A stretch of 64,000 nucleotides of DNA, from positions 21,028,187-21,092,186 of the forward strand of contig NC_049987.1 in the NCBI RefSeq assembly GCF_000003815.2, given 5' to 3'. This DNA is from Branchiostoma floridae (Eukaryota; Chordata; Leptocardii; Amphioxiformes; Branchiostomatidae). The notes beneath the pieces were generated by a model, which saw nothing but the letters and a program-made list of their open reading frames with translations, did no database searches and was not told the origin of the DNA. A program made the position numbers and the translations under genes. Positions 47,742-61,200 of this stretch are shown one piece after another (position 1 is the first letter of the stretch; each line of letters opens with the position of its first letter).

Positions 47742-49283
47742 TTGGAATGATTGTAATTGTTGCATATTGATCATTTCTATGCACCGCAAATTTCTTTGAA
47801 ATGAAATCACCTGCAGTGAAATGTCAGGTACTCATGATACGAAGAATAATTGCAATATATTGTTGCATTTTTACATTTCCTATATACATGTACTGCAAGT
47901 TCTTTTGTTACAATTACATGTATCATGAGTACTTGGTAAGAGTGATTGAGTTTGATCATTTTGATGCACCGCAAGTTTTTGTGTAACAGTTATATTATTG
48001 ATAAGACAGAATAATTGATAAATTATTTAATTGTTAGAGTGGAGAATATCTGAGTGCAAGCCACAATAAGTTAGGTGAAATATAGACTCATCACTCCCTC
48101 TCTCGGCTTGGCTTCGTGAACGAAGATCACTACAAAACAATGTAAAACACAATAACATGCTTTTATTACCAGTTTCTTCCATATGTACATGTACATCCTT
48201 CCAACCACAACATGTAGACAAATATATCCTACTTAGAATAATCCAGCAGTATAAAATAACGTAAAACTTTAGTAACCACTCCTCACAGCAACCACTTAGA
48301 GTACATCAACTGAACCTTCATCTCAAAAACCTTTGTCTTTGATTTTTTTTAAACACATGTATATCATTTGTACCAGCTGAATGATTGTTCTAGTTCAATT
48401 CTTATTTCATCACTAAGTACACAATTAAATGTAATGGTTGTATCCTAAAATAAAAGTGAAATTTTGCTATAATTAAGCCACAGAAAATTACTTAAAGATT
48501 TTGGTATATCGATTCTGCTATTACTATATTAGTGGACAGCTGAAAAAGCAGAGAGGATGATGATGATAATGTTGAAGTACAGACAAGAGGGACAAATGAA
48601 ATAAAAGTAGAGGAATATAATGTAAGAAGGCACAATTTCTGAAATGTGTACAGAGATGGTATGACAAATGTAATTTGTGGTCATGTTAGTCTTTACAAAA
48701 TATATACAAGATTTTCAACTGAGGAAATAGTCTGTTGTTTTTGAGTTGAGTGTGAGGTATGTTAGGTCAACCCAATTGATAACTGATAATAGAGAAATAG
48801 GGTTACAGTGTAGCTAGCTACTTATTTCTATAGTAGCCTCTATAAAAGTTCATATATTTGGCAAGACATTGTGAACAAGTTTCTGTAACTGATGTTTCCA
48901 CTTCATATAAAAAAAAACTTCCCTATTCTTTTGCTCTTGTCACTTCATGTTTATATCAAAAATAAAAGACTCACTTTCTTGCATGGTCACACTGATTCAC
49001 TCAAATGTTCTTTGGTTCCTGGACTTTGTGAAATTAGAAAAACAGTGCCTGAGGAAAAAGTTCAGCATGCACATAGTATAAAGAATGCACAAAGTAACAT
49101 CTCTATTTTGTCTCAGGACACTGTTCATTTTTGTCTATTTCCTTTCTATTTGTATCCAGAACCCCAAAGTGACCAAAATGGTGTGACCTAAAATACATTG
49201 ACATCAACTGTTTTCTATCAACTGTTTCATACACACCATCATATGTATCTTACATTGTAACGTGTCTAAAACTCTACCCAACA
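47742..49283. other. Convergent 3' ends of PEX7 and DLGAP5
   Basis: AT-rich, no exon seen. AATAAA words in the PEX7 direction lie near 48447, 48595 and 48963. There are short direct repeats of the TGCACCGCAA type at about 47780 and 47965. Confidence 0.5.
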
Positions 49284-52200
49284 TCAGAGCACGCTTTTGT
49301 TGGGCTGGTAACCGTAGTCCACGTCTTCAGGAAGATCGTGGAGGTTCCTTACGACAGTTTGCGGAGGGTTGACGGCACCAGCGGACTCCAGACGCATGGA
49401 CCTTCGTACTGGGGACATTACCACGTCAGTACCCATGTAGTCTCTGATAGAAGAGAGGACACACTTTAATAAGTACATGTTGACCTTTAGCAAAGACAGA
49501 AGCAATAACATTTAGTCTTATCGTTACTAAAGAGAAGATACAAAATTGTGATGTAAAAGAAAGTTGGTAATACCTCATCTTCTTGGAGGGAGTGATGGCA
49601 GCAAATCTAACAGCTGTGCCTGCTGTTTCCTCATCTTCACTGCTGCTTTGCTTCTTCACTAAGGAAAAAAAGGGAAATTATCAATCTAAATATGAACTTT
49701 GATCCACAATAAAACAAAAATCTGGCTTTCAAAAATTTACTCTCAAATTGTTTCATTCTTGTGACATAGCTTGATTGGTGGATGACATTGTTGTTTGATG
49801 ATCCCGGATTGGTGGATGTTAGTTCAAACGGACTATCTTCTGAATGGTGGACAATTCTGTAAATGATCCCTGATTGGTGGATCACTGCTCATACTGACCT
49901 TTGATTGGTGGATCAGGAGAGAAGCCCATGAGGTTGATGGTTGGATCCTCCTCCTCCTCATCTGAGCTGAGGCTGGACCGGTACGTCCTGACTCCCCCCT
50001 CTGTACCCCTGATGGGGTTCTGGTCAGGAGGGGTGAACCCAATATCCATGGTGTCCTTCACAGGAACAAACAACATAAATTAGATACAAATGTATCAGGA
50101 GACAATTTTCATAACTTTTGATATATAAAATGTCTGTCAGATCCTTAATTGAACATCAATACAAATTCATTTGTTATACCAGAATGCTGACACAATGACA
50201 TGATGTTAAAATTTGAATTGATTGTGTGGCATGCGGTGGTGTCAGCGATTTAAATACACTAGGTTCCATTTTGAGAAGAGCCACAGATTCAGCCCATTTT
50301 TATACAAGACACTAAATGTAACATCATCCTCAAATGTCTGAAGACTGAAGACCAAAGAGTTTCTTTTCTGCAGAATGTATCTACTGGCTCAACGTACAGA
50401 TCTGGTATTTAATACCATGTTGCAACATATGGGGTCATGACACTATTTTGAATACCAATACAGATTTCTCAGCTTGCTGCAGTAACTTGTTACCTCTTGT
50501 CTTGAGTGGTTCATGTTGAGACTGGCCAGCAGAGTGGCTGGGGTGGCGCAGGCTGGTTTGTCTGGTACTGTGGCAGTGAGAGGGGAGAACATTGGCAGCT
50601 CCTCTGTAGCTGGTCTGGACTTAAACAGGCTAGGAGCTGGGGGGAGAACAAGAAGATTTGTGTCAAGGCAAGTGTTTGAATATTACTTACAAGAAATATT
50701 AAGCTTGAGACATTTTCAAAGTCAAGTATCTCAGCAACTGTATATGTTTATATCTTGTAACACAAACCAAACAATATAGAGAAAACAATACTCTGTAAAA
50801 GATACAGCTAAACTCTGTTTCACAGCTAGTAACAAGATGAGGGTACCAAAGTGACCATGAAATTTAGAAATTGATTTCAAAATCAAATTGTCTGCTGTTA
50901 CCATGACAGTCAAGTAGAAGTCTTAGCAATACAAAAGAGCTTCCTTTGTTATGGCAATTAAATGAGCAGATGTGACTTGAGTATAGAAGACATACCTGGA
51001 GTCTTAGGAAGAGGTTTTGCAAGACAGCCTTCCTCCGGAGGAGACACAAAGTTGACCACGCTCCTCCTGGCCACTCTCCTGGCCGGAGTCTTGACCTTGG
51101 CATGACCTTCCTGGTCAAACATGGTGGTCAGGCTGCGCTTCATGGGGCTGTGCATCTCGGTGTCGGACGTGTTGGTCAGTTCTGTCTCCATGGGCTCGAG
51201 TGTGTTAGTGCCGCTGTCGTCAGCAGCAGAGGTGGTCGGCATCAGGAACATGCTGAACGACTGCTTCCTTTCCTACAGCAAGGAATGGGAGATAAACACA
51301 GCTTATTCTTGCTGACATACACATGTATACTTGTTCAACAAATGCACTAGGTACATTGTAGTTACCAGTATAAAAAATGTATTGCATCACCGCCATTTAA
51401 CAGTACTATCATGAAGATAGCTTCCCTAACATTCATGTTATGTGCGACTCATTCTATGCATGTACGTGACTTGTGTTAACTGGTGTATGTACCAACGACT
51501 AAGAATGTACAATGTCATGTAATACCAGCTCAGAAAGGAACAAGAAATTGTCCTTCAAGGATTGAGGTATTAAAAATATGTTGCTTTTTTAGAATCATTT
51601 TAGATTAGAGGGTTTTGCCACCAAGTGCAGTAGGACATCCTCTGTGGATAGCTATAGTGTTTTCTAGCTTACTAAAATGTAAAATGAAGACAAAATTGCT
51701 TGACAAACTAACCTCTCCTTGTTCGGGTATTTCCGTTGTTATGGGAACAGTCCCATCTTCCAAAAACTCTTCTGTGACACCATCCTCTGTGAACTCCGAC
51801 CCCTCCCCAATGGGGCTATGGAGTTTCACAGGTGTCCCTACCACTACCATTTCCGTTGTTATGGCAACAGTCCCATCTTCCAAACATTCTTCTGCGACGG
51901 CATCATCGGTGAACTCTGACCCCTCCCCAATCGGGCTATGGAGTTTCAGGGGTGTCCCAACCACTACAAGTTCCGTTGTTCCCATGGCAACAGGCGTGTC
52001 TTCAGGGATCAGCGCTGCCATTGGCTGAGGGGTTAGTCTGCCTGACCGGCGCAGACCTGCAGATGAGGGGGTCTTGTTCATGGTCTCCATGGCAACCGGA
52101 GACTGTTTGTTTCCTGTAAGAAATCCCAAATATGCAAATTACATTTTTCAGTCAAACGTGTCTATTGTGTTGTGTGTGTGGAAGGACAACTTCAAGCCAA

Positions 52201-55200
52201 CCGTTCACACTTACGCCACATCTTCAGAAAAGACACTGGAGCCGCATGTTGCCCATTTAGGAACTTTATTTGAACCGACACACAACAAACATGTTTCGCC
52301 GTGTGGCTTCCTCAGTGTTATGGGCTCGAATCATGCCTATTGTGTTGTGACTGCAAGAAAATAATCATAGTAGACAGGTTGCCCTTATAAACTATGCTAT
52401 TGGGATTCTCAATACTTGGGTTAAGGCCCGCAACAAAAAGACATGGTTGACTTTTTGTCAAATCTACCTCAGTACTGGATAAAGTAGAGATAACTTAACA
52501 AAACTCTTGTTAATTATGCAAGAGCCCTTAAATAAAAGACCATAGCAAGAAAACTAATATGAACCTAACTACCACACTCAGGGCTCAAAATACCACCTTC
52601 ATACTAGTATGCAGCTTAGTGCAGGTAATATTTGTCTGGTGCAGGTAATTTTCAATGTTACCTGCACCAGTGCAGGGATGCAGAAAAACTACATGTATGT
52701 CTGTTTGACCTGTCGTACCTGGTGTGTGCGTGAGAGCCTGGATCAGCTGACTGACAGGTTTAGGTGTGAGACGGTTTGACTTGCGGCGCATCTGGGGGTC
52801 CATGGTTCTGGACAGTCTCCTTTCCTCACTCATGGGGTTCAGGGCCTTCAGAGGGGTGCCAGCTGGGGAATAACAGAAAGCAGACACATCAAAACACTGT
52901 CAACTTGTGAAAGTTCACCTGTGTTGGTATAGTACTGAGTTAAAACTAGTCAAAATAATGAAAGCATCACATATTTAACTGTGTTGCTGCCATCTTCATC
53001 AGAATTCAAGTTGCCGACATGCTATATGTTGTAATTTCATGTAGAAACTTTGAGAGCTGTATCTCTATCTTCCTGGCCATATAGTGCTACAATTCAATAA
53101 CTAAAACTGGATGGGAGAAAATCCCACTATTGAAACATCATAACATAAGGCAAAGCTTTGTCCTATTTATTGGCCACATTCTTGTAACAATCTAGTTACA
53201 TGTTCAATTACAGAATAGCACAACACAAATATGCAGTGGAACATGGCAACTTTACAGTCTTTGGCAGAATTTGAATGACTTCTTTTGAATCTGGAATTTC
53301 TCATCTATTTCACATGACATTATATACCCTCTGACCTCTACAGTGGAACTGTGGTGTCTTGGCTGGGCTGTTGACCTTGAAGAACCCTCCATCGAAGGTC
53401 ACGGTGTCCTCTGTGACCTTTGTCTCCTCCTTCTGTTCCGCCTGCTCCTTGTTCGCCATCATGGCCGCCTTCATGGCTGCTTTAGCCTCCATCAGCCTCT
53501 TCCTGGCAGCTTCCCGGTCCTTACTGTCCTTACTGGCAGGCTTCTTGACTGGTTTCTAGATTGGCATAACAGACATGATACTTAAACATATCAGGGCTCG
53601 AAATACTTTTTTCTGCATGCCTGCACTGATGCAGGTAACATTTAAAATTACCTACACCAGACAAATTTTACCTGCACCACTCTGAATTTAGGATCATAAT
53701 AAATTGTTCAGGAACCATTGCTATTTTTCCTATACTTTATAGGTGGTAACCACGGCCATTACAAATATGCACTTCCGCATTCTTTGGTGTGCGCCTGCGC
53801 AGTAGCGACCACCAATCCAAGATGGCGGCGGGTCATGACGACGTAAATATTTACTCGCGTATCTAGGGAGGTCTTACGGCTTGTTGATTGGTAATAAAGC
53901 TGTCAATCATGCCCAAATAAGCTGTGTGCTTTGTTTTTAAGCCCCGCCCACTGCAATCACTAATTCCCGCCGGCAATTTCCCGCTCAAATTACATAAACA
54001 TTATCGTCCCGTCGTGACAGGGAATATTGCCGGCATTACTTCTCCACCTTGATTTACGGTATCTTTTAGTACAATTTGCACCTGTTTTCCCAATTAACCT
54101 GCTGTACACTTATTTTTATCTCCAAACTACATCAGTTTCTTGTTTCTTTCCAACTGTCTGTTGCTCGTATATCTTTTTTTCTCACAAATTACGACACCGG
54201 TATATCGACCAACTTCGAGTCCCATTTACGTCAATGTTGTGACATACGATACGGATATAGTCATCAGGATGCCATTTGTCTAGCTAACAGTTGATTTATA
54301 ACTGCCATCAGAAAGCTTCTTTATCCCCCCTTACCTTGTTTCAACTAATTAGATCATTTCTAGTAGTTATAATCAATAATAATTTGTATAGGAATACATG
54401 GGATAATGTCATCTGGGGGGGGCATTGACTCGCACATTGAAAACATCAATAGACTGTGTAGATTCTGTGGGGATTTAAACTTAACAAAGGCTGAAAAGGA
54501 TAAGAAGCTTTCTGCCCTAAATTGCGAACAGTACGCTCCAAAAATCAAAGACATTTGGGGAATCGAAATTGCTCGAGACAGACCATACCTGCATCCCAAG
54601 TTCTTCTGTCGAAAGTGCAGATCCCGGCTGTACAACCCACCCAAATTTGCCAGGGCAAAAAGAATCTCTTGGTACCCGCACACCTTTGGCAATGATTGTA
54701 TGCACTGTGAAAAAGTCCAATCACTTACCAGGGGGGGACGTCGTCCAATGAATAAGTCTTCTGGGAGACCAAAAAAGACTAAGACGACAGGTCAAACAGC
54801 TGGGATTTGTGAACCTTTAATGCACAGCACATCACAGCGCACAACAGCTACACAACAACTACACCTTTCTCCGGCATGTACCCCTGTCACGACTAGCTAC
54901 ACCACAGCAGTGGAACATCCAACACTGCAAATATATGGTCCTGCTGTCCCATGCAGTCTGGCAAGTGCTGCCACTGCTATACTCGCACCTCTTGCCAGCA
55001 CAGTGCACCCACGGTTTGGAGTTGTGTACTGTCCCGTACCCCCCGTCAGCACAGTGCAGCCACAGCCTGGAGTTGCGTACTGTCCCGTACCCCCCGTCAG
55101 CACAGTGCAGCCACAGCCTGGAGTTGCGTACTGTCCCGTACCTCCCGTCAGCACAGTGCAGCCACAGCCTGGAGTTGCGTACTGTCCCGTACCCCCCGTC

Positions 55201-58200
55201 AGCACAGTGCAGCCACAGCCTGGAGTTGCGTACTGTCCCGTACCTCCTGCCAGCACAGTGCAGCCACAGCCTGGAGTTGCATACTGTCCCGTACCTCCTG
55301 CCAGCACAGTGCAGCCACAGCCTGGAGTTGCGTACTGTCCCGTACCTCCCGTCAGCACAGTGCAGCCACAGCCTGGAGTTGCGTACTGTCCCGTACCTCC
55401 CGTCAGCACAGTGCAGCCACAGCCTGGAGTTGCGTACTGTCCCGTACCTCCCGCCAGCACAGTGCAGCCACAGTCTGGAGTTGCGTACTGTCCCGTACCT
55501 CCTGCCAGCACAGTACACCCTCAGTCTGGAGTCGCGTGCTGTCCTGTACCTCCTGCCAGCACAGTGCAGCCACAGCCTGGAGTCGCGTGCTGTCCCGTAC
55601 CTCCTGCTGGTAGCGGCTCCGTTACAGCAGACAAGGTGACCATTGGCCTAAAAGAAAAAGGCCCACTAAACGCAGACCAGCGACTCGCACTTTACGCCTT
55701 GGTCAAGCGCCAAACGGACAACAATACACTTCTTGTGCCAACTGGAGCCAAGGTAAGGTCACTAAGGAACTACATTTGTATTGATCTGTATTTTCCAACA
55801 TGGAACAACCCTGACTGTTCAGCAGACACAAGCCTTTGAATATAATGTATCAATCTTCTTGGTTTAGAGACAAAAATAGTTTAATAAGCTTGTTAAATAT
55901 GTAACATCCCAAGAGCATGTAATCTGGGCAACCAAAAATAACAATAGTAGACACACAGCCATGTCCAGTTCTCTCCATTATCCTGCATATATAAAACAGT
56001 ATTTCTTGTACTGCTTGTATTTCTAAAACAAGTAGTATATATTATTCATTAAACTTGTATGACCGGCCTTAAGCATAACACAGTAGTATGAAACGTCCTT
56101 CCTTTTTATTCTACAGCCACTCCACTTTGTTCAAGTTCCAACATGCCAAAAGAAGTCGTGTGATGCCGCAGCATCAACGGTACAAAAGAGGGCGAAGCTG
56201 GTGAGCAACATCAGGGAACAGATCAGCGGGGGTGCTGAAGAGCAGCAGATGGCGGCCGAGCTGCGCCGCCTACCCAGGAGTCAGCTGAGCCGGCTTCTGC
56301 AGGAGGGCCGCTTCGCACAGGTCCGCATCCCAGATGGCCACCTGCTGGGACTAAAAACAGGACTGAATCTTAACTGGAGCCAATGCAGAGACTTGAGGAG
56401 GTACTATTTTATTTCCTTGAGTAAAACTGTTTCCATCACACATGGCACAGATGTTAAGAATTAATCTGTATCTTTGCAGTTGGCACTAAGCATGGAGTCA
56501 TAACAGAGCCTGAGAAAAATTGCAAAAGGCCTTGGCAAACATAATGCAATAACTCTATACATAGACAACTACAAAGTATATATAGATGTATTAACGTGTA
56601 ACATTAGTATCGTGGGTTGTCCAAAATATTGACGTTTGCTCAATATACTTCCCGTTGTATAGCTGTACTAACACCTTTTACACCTTTCCCCTTGAACAGA
56701 GATTGGGAAAGAATTATTTACCACTATTTACCATTTTTTTCACAGATGGATGAAGGACTACAACATTGCTGTAGAGAGTGAAAGGACCTCAAGAAACATT
56801 GCCTCCGAGCTCCTCTCGGCAACGGACGTGATGGCTGAACAACTGCCGTTCACGACGAAGGACGAGGAGGGAGGCAAGAGGGTGGAGCCGAAACCCTGCG
56901 CTTACCTGGTCTCCCTGGTCTCAGCCATGCATGACTACCTGGAGAGGAGCAAACAAGCTGGGTAAGTTTGGTTCCGTTCACTAGGTATCATAGTGTAATA
57001 TGACAGGACCTTGTGTACCTTAATATACAAACATGGACAGCTATGTTCTACTCATATTAAAATTAAGGTTTACTCTGTTTCACAGGAAACTGACATGGCA
57101 CGGGGGGAATATCCCGGAGGACGAGATATGGGTAAAGATTGGAGGGGACCACGGTGGGCCATCGTTCAAGATGGCCTTCCAACCACTCAACGTGCTACAT
57201 CCCAACTCCAAGACAAATACCTCAGTCTTTTGCCTCTTTGAGTCAAAGGATAACAGGGAGAACATAACGACAGCGCTGGGGAGGTTTAAGGATGATGTGA
57301 AAACGCTGCAGGAGGAAATGTGGAGGTATGTTGATAATTTTTTCTCTTGAGACATAATAATCAATTGTACTTACTGTTGACATGATTGCCAAGAAAGGTC
57401 CTACTGTGGTACATCTCTCATGTTGAAGGTGCTAAGTGCAGACTCAAGCTGACTTGCTAAGGGTCCATTTCTGGGCATGAGTCATGCCTTTTGTTTCTCT
57501 GTATAAACAGATAATAGTGACTGTCAGTATATGTAACCCTATAACTACTGTATCACTCATTTCATTCCAGAAGTAAGGATGGACAGACATACAGGATAAA
57601 GCTGTTCATGGCCGGGGATTACGCCTTCCTGTCAACCATATATGGCATCTCAGGCGCAGCTGGTGAGTCTTGATCAAATTCTGTATTAATCAGCCTAAAT
57701 GAAACAAGCCATTTTTTCAGATAACACAAGAACAGTACACAGCCAAATGGATTAAGTATTCTTGTCTTTTCTATACCAGGTACTTTCCCATGTCTATGGT
57801 GCAAAGTCACCAAGGCTGGGATTGATGACATAGAGAACAGGCGGCTGAGGACCCCTGACAGGACACTGGCCAACATGGCGGAGAACCTGAGGGCCTTCCT
57901 GCAGGAAGGGAGAGGGAGTGTAAAGAAAGCCCAAGAGTACTTCAATGTCATTGCAGCCCCTCTGTTTGAGATCCCTCTTGAGCAGGTGAACAACATTAGC
58001 AAAAACAAAATACATAAATATTGCTGCATGCCTCAGCCTTCTAATACCCACATCAAATTTTAAACAATTGCAAATGTCCTATTAGTAACAGTTGAGACTG
58101 ATCTGTAAAAAGATTAATGAACTTCAAAATAAATACTTATTTGCCTACAATTTTTAATGATTCTTCCAGTTATAATTTCATTGATGGTAGTATGCAATCT

Positions 58201-61200
58201 TAGTCTGACAACACATACATTTGGAGCCTTTACATTGACAGGTCATGAGCCCAAGGGCTACCCACACCTCTTTATAAACAAGAAATGTCTTAATGTTTCT
58301 TATTCAAACTATATCATTTTCTACAATGCTTCTTACTAGTATGTAAACTATCACTTTCAGGCAATTGTGCCAGGGCTGCATATAAGCCTTGGCGTTTTCA
58401 AGCGGCTTTACGACGAGTTCGAGAGAGCGGTTCAAGAGTTAGACCTCAAGATCCAGGCCTACCTTCACAGTTTGGTCCTGGCACAGGAGGCTGACAGGGA
58501 AGACGTCAAGAAAGACCAGCACCTTAAGCCGTTTGAGCAATTCATCAACGTCATTGACGATGCTCAAGTGTTCCAGGTCCAGGCGGATGAGTTGGATGAC
58601 CTCGTTGAGGAACAGGAAAACCAGCTGGCCTTCCTAGCCTACGAAAACCAAGATGTGGACGACGAGTTAGCAGAAGCTGTGTTCAATGAAGCGACAGCTA
58701 TGGTTTCTGAGCTCGTCCAGAGAAGAGACACTCTGGTAAGTACACAACAACAACAAAACTTAACAGTATGTACATAAATGTGTGACTTTTCTCCATCAAT
58801 ATAATGTTACAATAACAAGGACAATGTAGATAAGAAAATATACTCCTAACATTATCTCCTTGTCTTTCAAACATAAGACCTTAAGAGTATTTCCTAGTAC
58901 AGTACAAAAACTCAAGTTTGTAATATGTCACTTTTCACTGGCTGGCTCCCAGATCATACCCCCAACCCAGGATCAATCCTAAAGTGGGTTTAGTTTTCTG
59001 TGACCTACTGACATCTACTACTATTCATTCATACAGAGAAAGAAAGCATCAGACATCCTGACCAAGGCCTCAGTGAAACCTGGAAAAGGGCCGTTGGCGA
59101 GCCAGTTGGAACCTGTCATGAAGAGCTTCAAAGTGCACCGGGAGGCATACCAAGGCAGGACTTTTGTTGGCAATCATGTCAACAAGATGCTAAATGTAAG
59201 TACATCTGTTTGTATACCTACCTACCTACCTTTTCCAGTGACCTCCAGGTCATTGTGGACAAGATAGACATGAAGATGTAGAGTTCAGACTTCTCTCCAG
59301 GCACTTCTTTGTCTGTGTTCAGTTCAGGCCCGTACCCGCAGAAGTCGCAGGGGCTTCACGACAGACAGCAGCAGTGATCCATGTCTATCATTCTCTCAGT
59401 CCCGTAGCTAGTGATAGCCGTCAGGGCAGTCTATCATGCACAAGAAATATAAAAACACATCAGCTACTGTATACTTTTCATTGTACCCTATATGACTTGT
59501 TTTCTGTGTGCATGTATGTTCTCAGGACAAACCAATTGAGCATCTTACATCCAGTGTGGTGAAGACCATGGGTGAAATCTGTGATGGGAACGACTTCCCC
59601 CTGTCCATTATCCGAATGGGGAAGGAGGTGGCTGAGAGACACGAGAAACGTCTGAAGATGTTTGCAAAATGCCACAAAGGATATGCACACGGCGGCAAGA
59701 AGGAGGACAAAGACCTAGACCAGCTAGGTAACATTTCCACCTTGTTCATACACAAAATTTTGGTACCAGTCAGTTGGGCCCCACTAGCTAAATAGAACAG
59801 AAACAATCAATCATGGCTGGATCTGACCCTGAGCAACACCTGCCTTACATGTATGTTTGATCACCTAGGGGGTATGATTATAGTTGGGAAATAATTTTAA
59901 AAAATATATAACTCTATACACAGTGACAAATGGAGGCTTTTAACACATATTTACAATCAAACAATCTATTTATGAATACTTTTTCCTTTCTGTTCTTTTA
60001 GACCTCGACATAAAGTCATTTATGTCAGAGTACAGGAAAGACTCAAGATGTGTAAGCCTGAAGATGCACTTACTTGAGGAGCATGTGGTCCCCTGTATTC
60101 GCCGCTGGGGCTTCGGCCTCGGCTTCCTGGCGGAACAGGGGATTGAAGAGGTCCATGCCCAGTTCAACAGACTTGCACAGTCAACCCGTTCCATTGCTGA
60201 CCCTGTCGCTCGACTCAAGTCTACCCTTAAGTCCCATCTCATCAAGGTCAGCCCGGACCACACGGGCAAGGTTCCTGCACCTGTTAAGAGAAAGAAGACT
60301 GTGTGACTTTGTTAAGCAAGTGAACTTAATAAGTCATTAGTTGTTTGTGCTGATATGTTGTTCAAATTTTTGACTTCAAACTGTTTTCATGATCTCCCAT
60401 ATGGACAGTTTGTCATTGCTGTAAAAGCAAATTCTAGACTCTACGATAGCATCATGCCTAACTATGAGATATGAAATAAACATGATGTAAAGTAGACTTA
60501 CTGGTATTATACAAGGCGTTCCTATATATAGCACTTGTATGATGTTATCCAGTTTAATTCTAAGGACTAATATTGAACTAGAGTAACTTATATAAAGTAT
60601 GTAGCTTGTACCTAAAATCACACAAGCCTGCAGGGTTCCAGTCATTCTTCCCCTTCATGTCTGTGGTAAAGGAGGACCAGCTACCTTGTAAGTTGTAGTT
60701 GTACCTGCAGAGAGATTTCACAGAAACAGACGTTTAGATCCAACATGTATCAGTACTCAAATTTACTGGTCTTTAAAAATGTCTAAGTTAACTTGTGAGC
60801 ATTTTGCTTCGCTGTCCTCCCACGTGTAAATGCAACTTGAAAGAAAATGTTATATATACTTATTTATTTATTTATTTATTATTAAAATGTTATATAAAAT
60901 CTAAAAGAACAAAGCTAGGCAATTCTTGCAATGTTCCATGAAACAGTAGGAAATCTATGTTGAGCCTTTTAAGGATAAAATAATTAGAATATCTTTGTGA
61001 TGTAAATATCAGTGCGCATGTAGTTCTTGTTGTCAATAAACAAGGTAACATAATGTTCATGATGTGTACGTCTGCCAACATTTCATCAAGACTAAACAGT
61101 TCAAGAGAGCTCATAGTCATACATGTACACTTGAGTACCATACTAGTAAGTTATACCTTATTATTTGGAAGACCTCAGGGTATTAAATCTAGCTATTCTA

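Noticed and set aside
54859-55639. Long open frames in other frames and on the minus strand of the RAG1-like exon 1
   Set aside because: They follow from the stop-free 51-base tandem repeat; only the frame that contains the zinc region and splices on in phase is real.
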